Shown here: piece after piece, positions 28,552-37,934 of the stretch | Position numbering within the stretch: position 1 is the first letter of the stretch | Layout: each line of letters opens with the position of its first letter | Origin: an uncultured Sulfitobacter sp. | GTDB lineage: Bacteria > Pseudomonadota > Alphaproteobacteria > Rhodobacterales > Rhodobacteraceae | Direction of reading: 5' to 3' | Assembly (NCBI RefSeq): GCF_947497275.1 | Contig: NZ_CANMFS010000003.1 | Location: forward strand, 434,001-498,000 | Length of the DNA: 64,000 nt | Position numbers and translations under genes: made by a program | The notes under the pieces: model-generated | The model's database searches: none | The model's input: the letters and a program-made list of their open reading frames with translations, nothing else | What the model was told of the DNA's origin: nothing

Positions 28552-30504
28552 ATGAAATATCTCTATGTCGCGGTGCTCGCTCTTGCATTGACCAGCACCT
28601 TCGTGCGCGCTCAGGAAGCGCCGACGCAGATGATCCTGCAAGAGCAAGCGCCGCTGATCATGGAAAACTCGCGCCGGACGGTTGCCCCGGCCATCGCTGC
28701 GGTGTCGGACAGCGGATTACCGCAGGCGCAGGACGTTCTACAGGCATGGCAGGCCAAGAACCTTTGGCAACGCAGCGCGGACGGCCTGTTCTTTCGCGCC
28801 ACGAAGACCGAGCAGAACGATTACGCCCTTTATGACTTCGACAGCGGCGAGATCGTGGGCACCGCCCTTTCGTCGGACCTTGAACAAATCAAGCCCAACA
28901 GCGGCATCCGTGCGCTGATCGGCTCAGCACTCGTACGATTCCAGTTGCAGGACCCTGATCCGAAACGGCGGCGCGCGGCGCTGACGTCGGTGCAACGCAA
29001 CCCCGGAGAAGATCTGCTGGCCCCGCTGAGGGAATCGCTTGCCGCAGAGCCCGACCCCGAGATTCTCGCGCTAAAGCAGCGAGCCGAGCGTCTGTTGACG
29101 ATGGCTTATGACGCCGACGAAGACCGACGGATCGCTGCGGTCTCGCAAATGGCAGGCGATCTGGGCGTCGATGTACGCGCCACGCTGAACCCGATGCTGA
29201 GCACCCGCCAGGCCGTTTTCGCAGGACCGCCACCCGAGGCTCTCAACATTGCCGAAACCCTTGTACCGGGTGAGACCATCGAGACCTCGGAAGCCTACGA
29301 CATCCTCGTCGCGGCTGATCTGGCGCCGCCACGCGTCACTGCTGCGCAGATACGCAACGCATTGGCACAGCATATCGAGGGCGGGACGGTCGGCGGTGTG
29401 CCGGTACACCGGCTTGATGATCCCGACATGCGCCTGCAGGCCTATGCCGCGCTGGCCGAGTTGGGCGATGTTCCCCCCGCCCCCGGTCCAGTGCAGATTG
29501 CGCAGACGCTTGCCGCGCATAGTTTTGTCGAGGTCTACGTCGAGCCTTCGACGCGGGTGACCGATGCGGCGTCAGAGGCGCTTGATACCATTGCGCTGAC
29601 TGTCGGCGCGAACCAGGCGGTTGACCTGATCCTCGACGGGTTGTCGCTGACCTCCATCTATTTTCTCGCGGCGATCGGGCTGGCCATCACCTTTGGCGTC
29701 ATGGGGGTCATCAACATGGCCCACGGCGAATTCATCATGATGGGCGCCTATACTGGCTACGTTGTGCAGCAGATCGTCCCGAACCACACTGCCAGCATCC
29801 TTCTGGCGATCCCGCTGGCCTTCGCAGTCACCTTCGCCGCCGGTGTGTTGATGGAACGGCTGGTGATCCGATGGCTCTACAACCGCCCGCTCGAGACCTT
29901 GCTCGCCACCTTCGGTGTATCCATCGCGTTGCAGCAATTGGCCAAGAACATCTTTGGCACGCAAGCAAGGCCGTTGACCTCTCCGGAATGGCTCGACGGG
30001 GCGTGGGCAATCAACGATGTGGTCGCTATCAGCTATATTCGCATCGCGATCTTCGTACTCGCCGGGTTCTTCCTCTGTGTCTATCTTTTCATCATGCGGC
30101 GCACCCGGTTAGGGTTGGAGACCCGTGCAGTGACCCAGAATCCGCGCATGGCCGCCTCGATGGGGATCAACCTCAACAAGGTGAACATGCTGACCTTCGG
30201 ACTGGGCTCCGGCATTGCCGGTGTGGCAGGTGTGGCCATCGGGCTCTTTGCCAAGGTCACATCGGAACTGGGCAGCGACTACATCGTGCAGAGCTTCATG
30301 ACCGTTGTCGTGGGCGGTGTCGGCAATATCTGGGGCACTCTGGCCGGGGCAGCGATGATCGGCTTCCTGCAGAAGGGGATCGAATGGTTCAACCCGTCCA
30401 ACACGTTGGCGGCGCAGACCTTCATGATCGTCTTTATCATCATGTTCATTCAGTTCCGGCCTAGGGGCATCATTGCCCTCAAGGGCCGCGCGGCGGGAGA
30501 TTGA
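28552..30504 (+). CDS. urtB: Urea ABC transporter permease UrtB
   Basis: About 650-residue permease. As usual for UrtB, a signal peptide and a roughly 300-residue soluble N-terminal region (residues about 20-340, with DSGEIVGTALSSDLEQIKPN and ASEALDTIAL) precede the LivH-like membrane domain (GLAITFGVMGVINMAHGEFIMMGAYTGYVVQ and VVVGGVGNIWGTLAGA). The ATG at 28552 follows GAGGAAACC; a GTG at 28522 is in frame but less likely. It lies 60 bp after urtA. Confidence 0.96.
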   Translation: MKYLYVAVLALALTSTFVRAQEAPTQMILQEQAPLIMENSRRTVAPAIAAVSDSGLPQAQDVLQAWQAKNLWQRSADGLFFRATKTEQNDYALYDFDSGEIVGTALSSDLEQIKPNSGIRALIGSALVRFQLQDPDPKRRRAALTSVQRNPGEDLLAPLRESLAAEPDPEILALKQRAERLLTMAYDADEDRRIAAVSQMAGDLGVDVRATLNPMLSTRQAVFAGPPPEALNIAETLVPGETIETSEAYDILVAADLAPPRVTAAQIRNALAQHIEGGTVGGVPVHRLDDPDMRLQAYAALAELGDVPPAPGPVQIAQTLAAHSFVEVYVEPSTRVTDAASEALDTIALTVGANQAVDLILDGLSLTSIYFLAAIGLAITFGVMGVINMAHGEFIMMGAYTGYVVQQIVPNHTASILLAIPLAFAVTFAAGVLMERLVIRWLYNRPLETLLATFGVSIALQQLAKNIFGTQARPLTSPEWLDGAWAINDVVAISYIRIAIFVLAGFFLCVYLFIMRRTRLGLETRAVTQNPRMAASMGINLNKVNMLTFGLGSGIAGVAGVAIGLFAKVTSELGSDYIVQSFMTVVVGGVGNIWGTLAGAAMIGFLQKGIEWFNPSNTLAAQTFMIVFIIMFIQFRPRGIIALKGRAAGD

Positions 30505-30507
30505 GAT

Positions 30508-31740
30508 TTGCAAAGAGCTTATCAAGGGCGCAACCGTTCGACCGTGATCTTCCTCGTGCTGCTGGCGGTCTTCACCCTCACCGTCACCGTGCTGTCCGAA
30601 GGGGTCGGAAACGGGATGATCTCCACCTCGTTCGTCAAGACGTTGGGCAAGACGCTCTGTCTGGCACTGGTCGCGATCTCAATGGATCTGGTCTGGGGCT
30701 ATGCGGGCATCCTCAGCCTTGGGCATTTCGCCTTCTTCGGACTGGGCGGTTACATGGTGGGTATGTGGCTGATGTATGAGCGGACCCGCGAGATTGTTGC
30801 AACCTCGCTGGCCGACGCGCCGATCCCTCCTACCGCACAGGAGGTGTCGGACGCCGTGGCCAATCAGATCTTCGGAGTGGTCGGCAGCGCGGAATTCCCG
30901 CTGATCTGGGCATTTGCAGACAGTCTGGCCGCGCAGCTTCTGCTTGTCGTGCTGGTGCCTGGGGTCCTGGCCGGTGTCTTTGGCTGGCTGGCTTTCCGCA
31001 GCCGGGTTGCAGGTGTCTATTTGTCGATCCTGACCCAGGCGATGACGCTGGCGCTGTCACTCTATCTCTTCCAGAACGACAACGGCCTGCGCGGCAACAA
31101 CGGCCTGTCCGGTCTGCAGAACATTCCAGGCCTTGCGGACGTGCCGCAGGCGCTGGTCTCGGTCTGGTTTTTCTGGGGCGCGGCCTTTGCACTGGGTGCG
31201 GGTTATTTGCTCGCGGTCTGGGTCGTATCCGGCAAATTCGGATCCGTGCTGCGTGGCATCCGCGACGATGAAGCACGGGTGCGTTTCCTCGGCTATCCGG
31301 TCGAGACCTACAAGCTGGTCCTTTTCACTGGCACGGCCTGCCTCGCGGGCATTGCAGGCGCGCTCTACTACCCGCAGGCGGGCATTATCAACCCGGCAGA
31401 ACTGGCCCCCATCGCCTCGATCTATCTGGCGGTCTGGGTGGCTATCGGCGGGCGTGGGCGGCTGTATGGCGCGGTGATCGGCGCGGGTTTGGTCAGCCTC
31501 GTTTCCTCATGGTTCACGGGGGGTCAGGCCCCTGACGTGCCGCTGGGCTTTTACACCATCAAATGGGTGGACTGGTGGCTCGTGGTCCTGGGCCTTTCCT
31601 TCGTGATGGTAACCCTCTTCGCCCCCAAGGGAATTGGCGGTCTGTTCGACCTGCTGGAACGGCGCATCGCGCCCGACCGCCACGGCGCCGACCTTGGCCC
31701 TGACCAGGGCGCTCTGCGCGAGAAGGAAGCGAGCGAATGA
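30508..31740 (+). CDS. urtC: Urea ABC transporter permease UrtC
   Basis: 410-residue LivM-like permease. Blocks MDLVWGYAGILSLGHFAFFGLGGYMVGMWLMYERT and RGIRDDEARVRFLGYPVETYKLVLFT (parts quoted) are diagnostic of UrtC. The start is a TTG at 30508, 3 bp after the urtB stop, with GGGAGATTGA upstream, implying coupling. The end overlaps urtD by 4 nt. Confidence 0.95.
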   Translation: MQRAYQGRNRSTVIFLVLLAVFTLTVTVLSEGVGNGMISTSFVKTLGKTLCLALVAISMDLVWGYAGILSLGHFAFFGLGGYMVGMWLMYERTREIVATSLADAPIPPTAQEVSDAVANQIFGVVGSAEFPLIWAFADSLAAQLLLVVLVPGVLAGVFGWLAFRSRVAGVYLSILTQAMTLALSLYLFQNDNGLRGNNGLSGLQNIPGLADVPQALVSVWFFWGAAFALGAGYLLAVWVVSGKFGSVLRGIRDDEARVRFLGYPVETYKLVLFTGTACLAGIAGALYYPQAGIINPAELAPIASIYLAVWVAIGGRGRLYGAVIGAGLVSLVSSWFTGGQAPDVPLGFYTIKWVDWWLVVLGLSFVMVTLFAPKGIGGLFDLLERRIAPDRHGADLGPDQGALREKEASE

Positions 31741-32477
31741 CCTCCTTGCTAGAAGTTTCCGGGGTCTCGGTCAGCTTTGATGGCTTTCGCGCGATCAACA
31801 ACCTGTCGTTCCATATCGGCTCGGCCGAGATGCGTGCCATCATCGGACCAAACGGCGCGGGCAAGACGACTTTCATGGATATCGTAACCGGCAAGACCAA
31901 ACCGGACGAAGGCCGCGTGATTTGGGGCGAGCGGAGCCTGTCGCTGCTGGGCCTGTCAGAGGCACGGATCGCCCGCGAAGGCGTTGGGCGCAAATTCCAG
32001 AAGCCGACGGTTTTTGAAGATCAAAGCGTGCAGGAAAACCTGTTGATGGCGCTCAGGAACCGGCGCGGCCCCTTCTCTGTCCTGTTTTACAAAACGCGAC
32101 CGGACCATCTGGCGCGGGTTGTGGAACTGGCCGAGGAGATCGGCCTTTCGGATCAGTTACAGCGCACCTCCGGCGAATTGAGTCACGGCCAGAAGCAATG
32201 GCTGGAGATCGGCATGCTGCTGGCACAGGAGCCGCGGCTGCTGCTGGTCGATGAACCCGCAGCCGGGATGACCCCGGCGGAGCGAGAACATACCACCAAC
32301 ATTCTGGTCGAGGCGGCAAAGACACGCGCCGTAGTCGTGGTGGAACACGACATGGAATTCGTACGCCGCCTTGGGTGCAAGGTCACGGTGCTGCACGAAG
32401 GCGCGGTGCTGGCAGAAGGCAGCCTTGACCATGTCACGGCCAACAAGGAGGTCATTGATGTCTATCTGGGACGCTGA
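31737..32477 (+). CDS. urtD: Urea ABC transporter ATP-binding protein UrtD
   Basis: 246-residue ABC ATPase. Walker A GPNGAGKTT, the UrtD segment GVGRKFQKPTVFEDQSVQENLLMAL, signature LSHGQKQWLEIGMLL, Walker B LLLVDEPAAGMTP and switch VVEHDMEFVRRL are all visible. ATGA overlap with urtC. Confidence 0.96.
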   Translation: MTSLLEVSGVSVSFDGFRAINNLSFHIGSAEMRAIIGPNGAGKTTFMDIVTGKTKPDEGRVIWGERSLSLLGLSEARIAREGVGRKFQKPTVFEDQSVQENLLMALRNRRGPFSVLFYKTRPDHLARVVELAEEIGLSDQLQRTSGELSHGQKQWLEIGMLLAQEPRLLLVDEPAAGMTPAEREHTTNILVEAAKTRAVVVVEHDMEFVRRLGCKVTVLHEGAVLAEGSLDHVTANKEVIDVYLGR

Positions 32478-32480
32478 ATC

Positions 32481-33176
32481 ATGCTGAGCGTGCAGGACCT
32501 GACGCTGCATTATGGCCGCTCGCAAATCCTCAACGGCATCAGCTTCGAGGCAGAGCGTGGCGAAGTCACTTGTGTAATGGGCACCAACGGCGTGGGCAAA
32601 ACCAGCCTGATGAAGGCAATTTCTGGTGTCCATGCGCGATCCGGCGGCACGCTCACGCTCGACGGCGAAGTGCTTCCCGTACTGCCAGCCCACCAGCTTG
32701 CCCGACGCGGGATCGCTTATGTGCCGCAGGGACGCGAGATCTTTCCGCTGCTGACGGTAAAGGAAAACCTTGAAACAGGATTTGGCTGTCTGCCTCTCGC
32801 GGACCGGCGGATCCCTGATGAAGTATTTGATCTTTTCCCGGTGCTGCACGAGATGAAGTCACGCCGCGGTGGCGACCTGTCCGGGGGGCAGCAGCAACAA
32901 TTGGCCATCGCACGTGCCTTGATCACCCGGCCTAAACTGTTGCTGCTGGACGAACCCACCGAGGGTATTCAGCCCAACATCATCCAACAGATCGGACGGG
33001 TCATCGGGCAACTCCGCGAGAACGGCGAGATGGCAATCGTATTGGTGGAGCAGTACTTTGAGTTTGCCTACGAATTGGCTGATCATTTCGTCGCACTACG
33101 ACGCGGCGAAGTGATCCTGCAGGGCGACAAGGGTCAACTCTCGAAAGGTGACCTCCTGTCGAAAGTGTCTATATAG
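32481..33176 (+). CDS. urtE: Urea ABC transporter ATP-binding protein UrtE
   Basis: 231-residue ABC ATPase completing the urea importer. Walker A GTNGVGKTS (Val in place of Ala), GIAYVPQGREIFPLLTVKENLETG, signature LSGGQQQQLAIARAL, Walker B LLLLDEPTEGIQPN. It begins 3 bp after urtD. It is the last core gene before the accessory island; no terminator hairpin was seen after it. Confidence 0.96.
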   Translation: MLSVQDLTLHYGRSQILNGISFEAERGEVTCVMGTNGVGKTSLMKAISGVHARSGGTLTLDGEVLPVLPAHQLARRGIAYVPQGREIFPLLTVKENLETGFGCLPLADRRIPDEVFDLFPVLHEMKSRRGGDLSGGQQQQLAIARALITRPKLLLLDEPTEGIQPNIIQQIGRVIGQLRENGEMAIVLVEQYFEFAYELADHFVALRRGEVILQGDKGQLSKGDLLSKVSI

Positions 33177-33467
33177 TCAGAGGCACCCGGATCGCGGCCT
33201 ATCCACTTCGGATCGGCGTCGTGATACGCGGATGATGTCTGACGTCAGCGACCGAACTTGCCCCCATCCTCCATGCCGCCCGGAAATTTCCGGAAACACC
33301 GCTGGAAAATCCAACCCAAGGCTGGAAGTATCTCAATACGGAAATATGTTTCTTGGAACTGAAACCCGCTGTGTTTTTCGAACACGCTGTCTCATGGAAA
33401 GGAGGGTCCCTCCAGTTGAACCCGCGAGCAACTGTTCACCTGAAGGTGCGCAAATGCACCGTGCGAT

Positions 33468-34313
33468 GATATCTTTGCCTACTTCTCCAGCCCGCAAGGC
33501 ATCGAAAACGATTTGGACTCCGAAGAAAAAGCCCGGCGGCGCCAAGGCCTCTACAAGATCGCTGGTCGTTATGCTCGCGCCTACGCGAACATCGCGGCCG
33601 AACCCGATAGCTCAGACTTCAACGATCTGGAACTGGGCGAATTTCGGCGTGAAGTGGAGAACGCCATCGGGATCAGAGATGCCGTCAGACTTCACAGCGG
33701 AGACGCAGTAGATATAAAACTTTATGAGCCTGCCATGAGGCACCTGATCGACAATTACATACGTGCCGACGACTCTAAAATCATCTCTCACCTCGACGAC
33801 ATTAGCCTTATAGATTTGGTCATCAGCAAAGGAGCCGCTGCCGAAGACGATCTTCCGCCGGCGTCCAAGCGCAAACGCGAGAACGTTGCCGAAGCCATTG
33901 AAAACAACGTCCGTAAGCTGATCATCGAAGAGACGCCGGTCAACCCACGCTTCTATGAAAAAATGTCTGAGCTTTTGATCGATCTGGTGCGCCAGAGGCG
34001 TGACGAGGCCAGCGAATACGAGGAATATCTTGAACGTATCGCGGCGCTGGTGAGGAATGCGAAGGCAGGTCACGGCAAAGAGTATCCCGAGACAATCACC
34101 AGCCCAGGCAGAAAGGCGCTATATGACAATCTTGGGGATAATGAAGCGTTGGCGTTGGAAGTCGACCGAGCAGTGCGCGAAACAGCCCCCTTTGGCTGGC
34201 GCGGAAGCGCGATGAAGGAGAGAAAAGTTCAGCGATGCCTCGAGCGAATTCTTGATGATCCTGACGCTGTGGTGCAGGTCTTTGAGTTTCTGAAGAACCA
34301 GCATGAATACTGA
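33468..34313 (+). pseudogene. C-terminal remnant of type I restriction subunit HsdR
   Basis: About 280 codons matching only the C-terminal helical domain of type I HsdR: AVRLHSGDAVDIKLYEPAMRHLIDNYIRADDSK, AIENNVRKLIIEETPVNPRFYEKMSELL and the closing FEFLKNQHEY are characteristic. Family members are about 800-1,100 residues; the nuclease and helicase domains are absent, the upstream frame closes at a TGA about 30 codons before the homology, and no ordinary start with an RBS is seen (a TTG at 33513 is possible). The fragment lies 290 bp after urtE, so the break marks the island edge. No hsdM or hsdS is present. Confidence 0.8.
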
Positions 34314-35022
34314 AATGTCTCAGATTGGCGGCATTGAGGTCGAGATCGTGCGAAAGGCTATCAAGAATTTGCATATAGGCTGCTATCCACCGGAGGGGCG
34401 CGTGAGAGTCGCCGCCCCGCTTGGCGTGAGTGGTGATGCGATCCGGATTGCCGTTCTCACCAAAATGCAGTGGATTATGCGCAAGCAGTCACAATTCCGG
34501 AAGCAGGAGCGACAGACCGAGCGTCGCTTCATCTCAGGGGAAACGCATTTTCTCTTTGGCAGATCACTTCGACTTGAGGTTAGAGAATGGGACAAAAAGG
34601 TCCACCAGATCTCACGACAGGGCAGTGATCGCCTGATCATGAAGATACCATGCAACACCACGACTGAACAAATGAGACGTTGGATGGATATTTGGCTCAA
34701 AGCCAGCCTACGGACTTATGCGGCACCCCGCATCTCATTTTGGGCTGATCGGCTGGAACGACGCCCCGAGAAATGGGGCATTCGCATGATGAAGACGAAA
34801 TGGGGCAGTTGCAATCCTGATAAGAGGATCATCTGGCTAAATTCAGAACTCGCAAAAAAACCAGAGCGTATGATCGACTATGTCGTTCTGCACGAGATTG
34901 CGCACTTGGTTTCTCCTCGGCATGACACGCGGTTCACGGAAATTCTTGATCGCGAGATGCCGCGATGGAGGGAAATCCGGAAAGAGCTGAACTCCCTTCC
35001 GATACCTGCTTGGGCCCGCTGA
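34303..35022 (+). CDS. YgjP-type (DUF45) zinc metallopeptidase-like protein
   Basis: 239-residue protein with the DUF45/YgjP layout: N-terminal substrate-like region, then WGIRMMKTKWGSCNPDKRIIWLNSEL, the zinc-binding HEIAHLVSPRH (HExxH) and the downstream acidic EILDREMPRW. Genes of this family commonly sit directly beside hsdR in type I restriction loci, as here (11-nt overlap). Its role there is not established. It appears intact although the adjacent hsdR is truncated. Confidence 0.85.
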   Translation: MNTEMSQIGGIEVEIVRKAIKNLHIGCYPPEGRVRVAAPLGVSGDAIRIAVLTKMQWIMRKQSQFRKQERQTERRFISGETHFLFGRSLRLEVREWDKKVHQISRQGSDRLIMKIPCNTTTEQMRRWMDIWLKASLRTYAAPRISFWADRLERRPEKWGIRMMKTKWGSCNPDKRIIWLNSELAKKPERMIDYVVLHEIAHLVSPRHDTRFTEILDREMPRWREIRKELNSLPIPAWAR

Positions 35023-35276
35023 TGAGATGTAGAAGAGAACACCGATCCGGGGCTGATTCTCGTCGCCAGAAGTTATCGCACCAAGCAGGGATTGCTTCCG
35101 CTTCCTGCTCTATCAGGCTATTAGGTAATATTAGAATTGGACGGGTTCGGATGAACGCAAGCTTCCATCCATGAAACTACGACGGTGGTGGCCCGAGTTC
35201 AATAATGTTAATGCAAATTCGCCAAATTTGGGCATGTGATCCACTTTGGTCGTCAAAAATAATGAGAAGTTTTCTT

Positions 35277-36265
35277 ATGTCGGTCAGCCTGAAAACACAA
35301 AAAATACTGTGGGGCAAAGCCGCCGCACGCTGTGCCATGCCAGATTGCCGCCGCCGGCTCGTCGAAAACAATAGTGAGACCGATGACCCTACGCTTGTCG
35401 GCGAAAACTGCCACATCGTCGCGGAAAAAGATGGCGGGCCGCGTAGCGATCCGAAAATGCCAGTCCAGGACGGCGATCGCTACGCCAACCTTGTTCTTCT
35501 TTGCAATGTGCATCACAAGATCATCGACGACAACGAAGCAATTTGGACAGGCGATCGCCTAAAGACCTTGAAATCTGAGCACGAGTCTTGGGTGGAAGAG
35601 TCTCTCGATCTCGACACCGCCAAAATTCGTGATGACACTGTTTATGCCGATTACGTAGACGAATGGGTCGGCTCTCTCATCTGGACAGTTGCACAGTATG
35701 GAGCAGTTGGGTGCTCGGGTCCGGGCAGCCGCGGATATTCGCTGAAGTTGATGACGAATTCAGGACGTTGCGACAGTGGCTATTGGGCCGTGTCTGGCCC
35801 GGCCGCTATTCGTCACTTGAAAGCGCATTTCGCAATTTTGGGCGAGTGCTAAGTGATCTTCAAGAGGTCCTACACAAGCATCTGGAGCCACGGCGCAACG
35901 ATGGTGAACTCACCACGCGCAAATTCTACCAAATTGAGGAGTGGGACCCGCCGCTCTATTCTAAGCTTGCGGCGCAATACGACTTTCACGTGGATATAGT
36001 TTCCGACCTATTGCTCGAGCTCACACGTGCGGCTAACCTCATTTGCGACGAAGTCCGTCAGCATCTTTCGCACAACTTCCGCTTATTGGACGGAAATGCA
36101 GTTGTGCAGCGCGGGCCCGACCAGGAGCTGCGCTGGGTCGAGTTCGTTCCGCGCTATTCTCAGAAAGAAGCCTCTGAACCTACCCCATACCCCGGCCTAT
36201 TGATCTTCTACAGCGATCGCGAAAATAGAGATTGGTCAATTGGTAAAGGAATTGCCAAACAATGA
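35277..36265 (+). pseudogene. HNH-nuclease protein interrupted by a frameshift
   Basis: The N-terminal frame (ATG at 35277) encodes an HNH-type domain: CAMPDCRRRLVE, GENCHIVAEKDGGPRSDP and YANLVLLCNVHHKIID, with HE-WV at its end, as in stand-alone HNH proteins of defence loci. After about 35,700 the coding character passes to another frame, open from 35663 to 36265, whose product is a helical C-terminal region (for example FRTLRQWLLGRVWPGRYSSL). The first frame runs on to a stop at 35852 with poor coding character. A single indel near 35,700-35,760 would restore a protein of about 325 residues. Sequencing error, decay or two overlapping genes remain possible. Confidence 0.6.
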
Positions 36266-36691
36266 AGAAATGGCACCGACTATCGTTTTAATGCTGTCCA
36301 CAATATCTACGATAGGTCGACATGTAGCTCGCTCTCGCGAATGAGCAGGGCGGCTTTGCTGGCTGAGTTCGAATAGCCGTCATTAAAAAGGTAGATATTC
36401 CTCAAGTCAGGGTTCGGGAAGCTGGGAGGTGTTCTTAGGTTAGCCTTTCAGAACCCGGTTGGGAAGCTTGCCAGGTCTCAGCGCGACTGGCTGACAAGTC
36501 TTACGCCGCCTCTTGCACCAACGGCCGCTATGCGCAGCGCAATGTTCTCAAACAGACGTTTTCGACAGTAGAGCATCAGTAGCAATCTGATCATGCCCAT
36601 TAGTTTGCGTTAAACCTAATCCTCATGTTGTATGTGATTTATCCGCAGTAAGATATTTAGGGAAGCAAAATGGGCGTTGTCAAACGCTCTG
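36266..36691. other. Gene-free stretch in the island
   Basis: About 425 bp, less GC-rich than the core. No convincing gene: a 38-codon minus-strand frame ending in GARGGVRLVSQSR looks like a possible gene remnant but is too short to name. Confidence 0.3.
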
Positions 36692-37003
36692 ATGATGGAG
36701 ATGGAAGAAGCTCAATGGGAAACGAGTGATGTTTCGTTCTATTGTCCGGAATGCAAGATGGATGTCGATGGAACAGTTGATCTGCCGATTGTTTATGACA
36801 ACGGAGACCGCACACACCTTCCTGTTAATGTGCAGTGCTTCAGCGGTAGACATAAATTTGATGGTTGGGTCAAGACGAACTGGGATAGCTGTGAAATAGA
36901 ACTTGATGAGTATCCCGAGATAATCATTAAAGCAGCCCCGATGCGGGGATATGCCAGTGAAATTGATGACTATGACCACGATTATTATGAGTGGTCCATC
37001 TGA
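36692..37003 (+). CDS. Hypothetical acidic protein with a Cys-pair motif
   Basis: About 103-residue small acidic protein of unknown function. It has a CPEC-type pair (FYCPECKMDVDG) and the later NVQCF, possibly a zinc site, and a strongly acidic Tyr/Asp-rich C-terminus (DDYDHDYYEWSI). The start is uncertain among ATGs at 36692, 36695 and 36701; AGGGAAGC at 36660 serves an ATG at 36670 that is in another frame and closes after 19 codons. It could be an immunity- or adaptor-like island gene. Confidence 0.45.
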   Translation: MMEMEEAQWETSDVSFYCPECKMDVDGTVDLPIVYDNGDRTHLPVNVQCFSGRHKFDGWVKTNWDSCEIELDEYPEIIIKAAPMRGYASEIDDYDHDYYEWSI

Positions 37004-37155
37004 ATGATGGCCTCGGACGCAGGTGGGAGATAGCCATATCGACGGTACTGGCACGTCCAAACCTACAAAGTAGACCGTCTCGTCTTGCTCAGATTGTAGC
37101 AAGCACTTTATTCTATCGAGAGTCTAACCTCACCTGCTGGCCAGCCAGATAACCG

Positions 37156-37347
37156 ATGCTTAGTCCCGCGATCTATGAAATTGCCCATCACCTGATTTCG
37201 CGTTTGCAGCGAAAGACCGGTCTGACGGGCCGCACTGCAGCACTCCGTTTACTGGGTGAATGGCAACTATGGGCCGAGATCGTCTACTCAGATGGTAATC
37301 TCCCCATTAAAAATGGGGAGTTTACCCTCACTCCCCTATCTCTATAG
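37156..37347 (+). CDS. Small hypothetical protein
   Basis: 63-residue frame (MLSPAIYEIAHHLISRLQRKTGLTGRTAALRLLGEW at its start) that reads like a helical protein. It ends 9 bp before a strong terminator, which supports transcription in this direction. Its last 20 codons overlap a long inverted repeat (37294-37326). No family recognised. Confidence 0.4.
   Translation: MLSPAIYEIAHHLISRLQRKTGLTGRTAALRLLGEWQLWAEIVYSDGNLPIKNGEFTLTPLSL
37294..37326. repeat. Inverted repeat at the 3' end of a small ORF
   Basis: CTCCCCAT (37300-37307) pairs perfectly with ATGGGGAG (37313-37320), and flanking GGTAA/TTACC extends the stem with one bulge. It overlaps the 3' end of the 63-residue frame. Confidence 0.6.
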
Positions 37348-37355
37348 AACGACAA

Positions 37356-37398
37356 ACACCCCGAGCGGTATTGCTGCTCGGGGTGTCCCTCTTTTTTT
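37356..37398 (+). terminator. Strong Rho-independent terminator, usable in both directions
   Basis: ACACCCCGAGC (37356-37366) pairs with GCTCGGGGTGT (37376-37386) and is followed by CCCTC and seven T. It lies between the plus-strand small gene and the convergent minus-strand gene ending at 37397. Confidence 0.85.
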
Positions 37399-37837
37399 AG
37401 GTACTCATAATGTCCAGCAAACAACGGTGTGCAGCGACGTGGTCGAGCACACCGTCGCGGCTGTTAAGAAAATCTTGGAACAGGTATAGCAGTTCGATGA
37501 GTTCATTACCGCGGTCGGAATAGACTGGTGTATCACGGGTTTCGCCACGTGGGCCGAAGTCATCGTACCCCGTTTCCTCGTACTGTTCTTCACTGCCCAG
37601 GAATTCCGAAGCAATACAACGCTCCAAAATATCCATGACGGCGTCGAAACCACCTTCATCAGCTTCATCGAAGGGTTGGCGATCTTTCAGGCGCGCAAAG
37701 CAACGCGACACGAACGCAACATTCTTTGCGGTGTCGCCAAGGTGAAGCGCTTTGGCCCGCTCGGCGACCTGCCTCCCCAAGCCTACGGCCTCGGCTGCCA
37801 GATCGTCCATGTTCTGTTTGTTGTAAAGCACGTGCAT
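37397..37837 (-). CDS. Hypothetical helical protein
   Basis: 146-residue protein with no recognised family, mostly predicted helix and acidic in its second half (ELIELLYLFQDFLNSRDGVLDHVAAH). It lies downstream of another unknown minus-strand gene and ends at the shared terminator, so the two probably form a transcription unit. It may be cargo of the Tn7-like element to its right. Confidence 0.5.
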   Translation of the reverse strand: MHVLYNKQNMDDLAAEAVGLGRQVAERAKALHLGDTAKNVAFVSRCFARLKDRQPFDEADEGGFDAVMDILERCIASEFLGSEEQYEETGYDDFGPRGETRDTPVYSDRGNELIELLYLFQDFLNSRDGVLDHVAAHRCLLDIMST

Positions 37838-37934
37838 CGTCGTGATACCCCTATAATTGATTGTCGTTCATTGGGGCGCCCGGGATGGCCGCCCCTTCAA
37901 GACAGCCGACCCCGTCTGGGTCGGCTCTCGGGGA

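Noticed and set aside
37400..37840. TGTTGTAAA near 37820 as left end matching TTTACAACA near 45335
   Set aside because: Only a 9-base match, one copy lies inside a plausible gene, and no target duplication was seen; judged coincidental.
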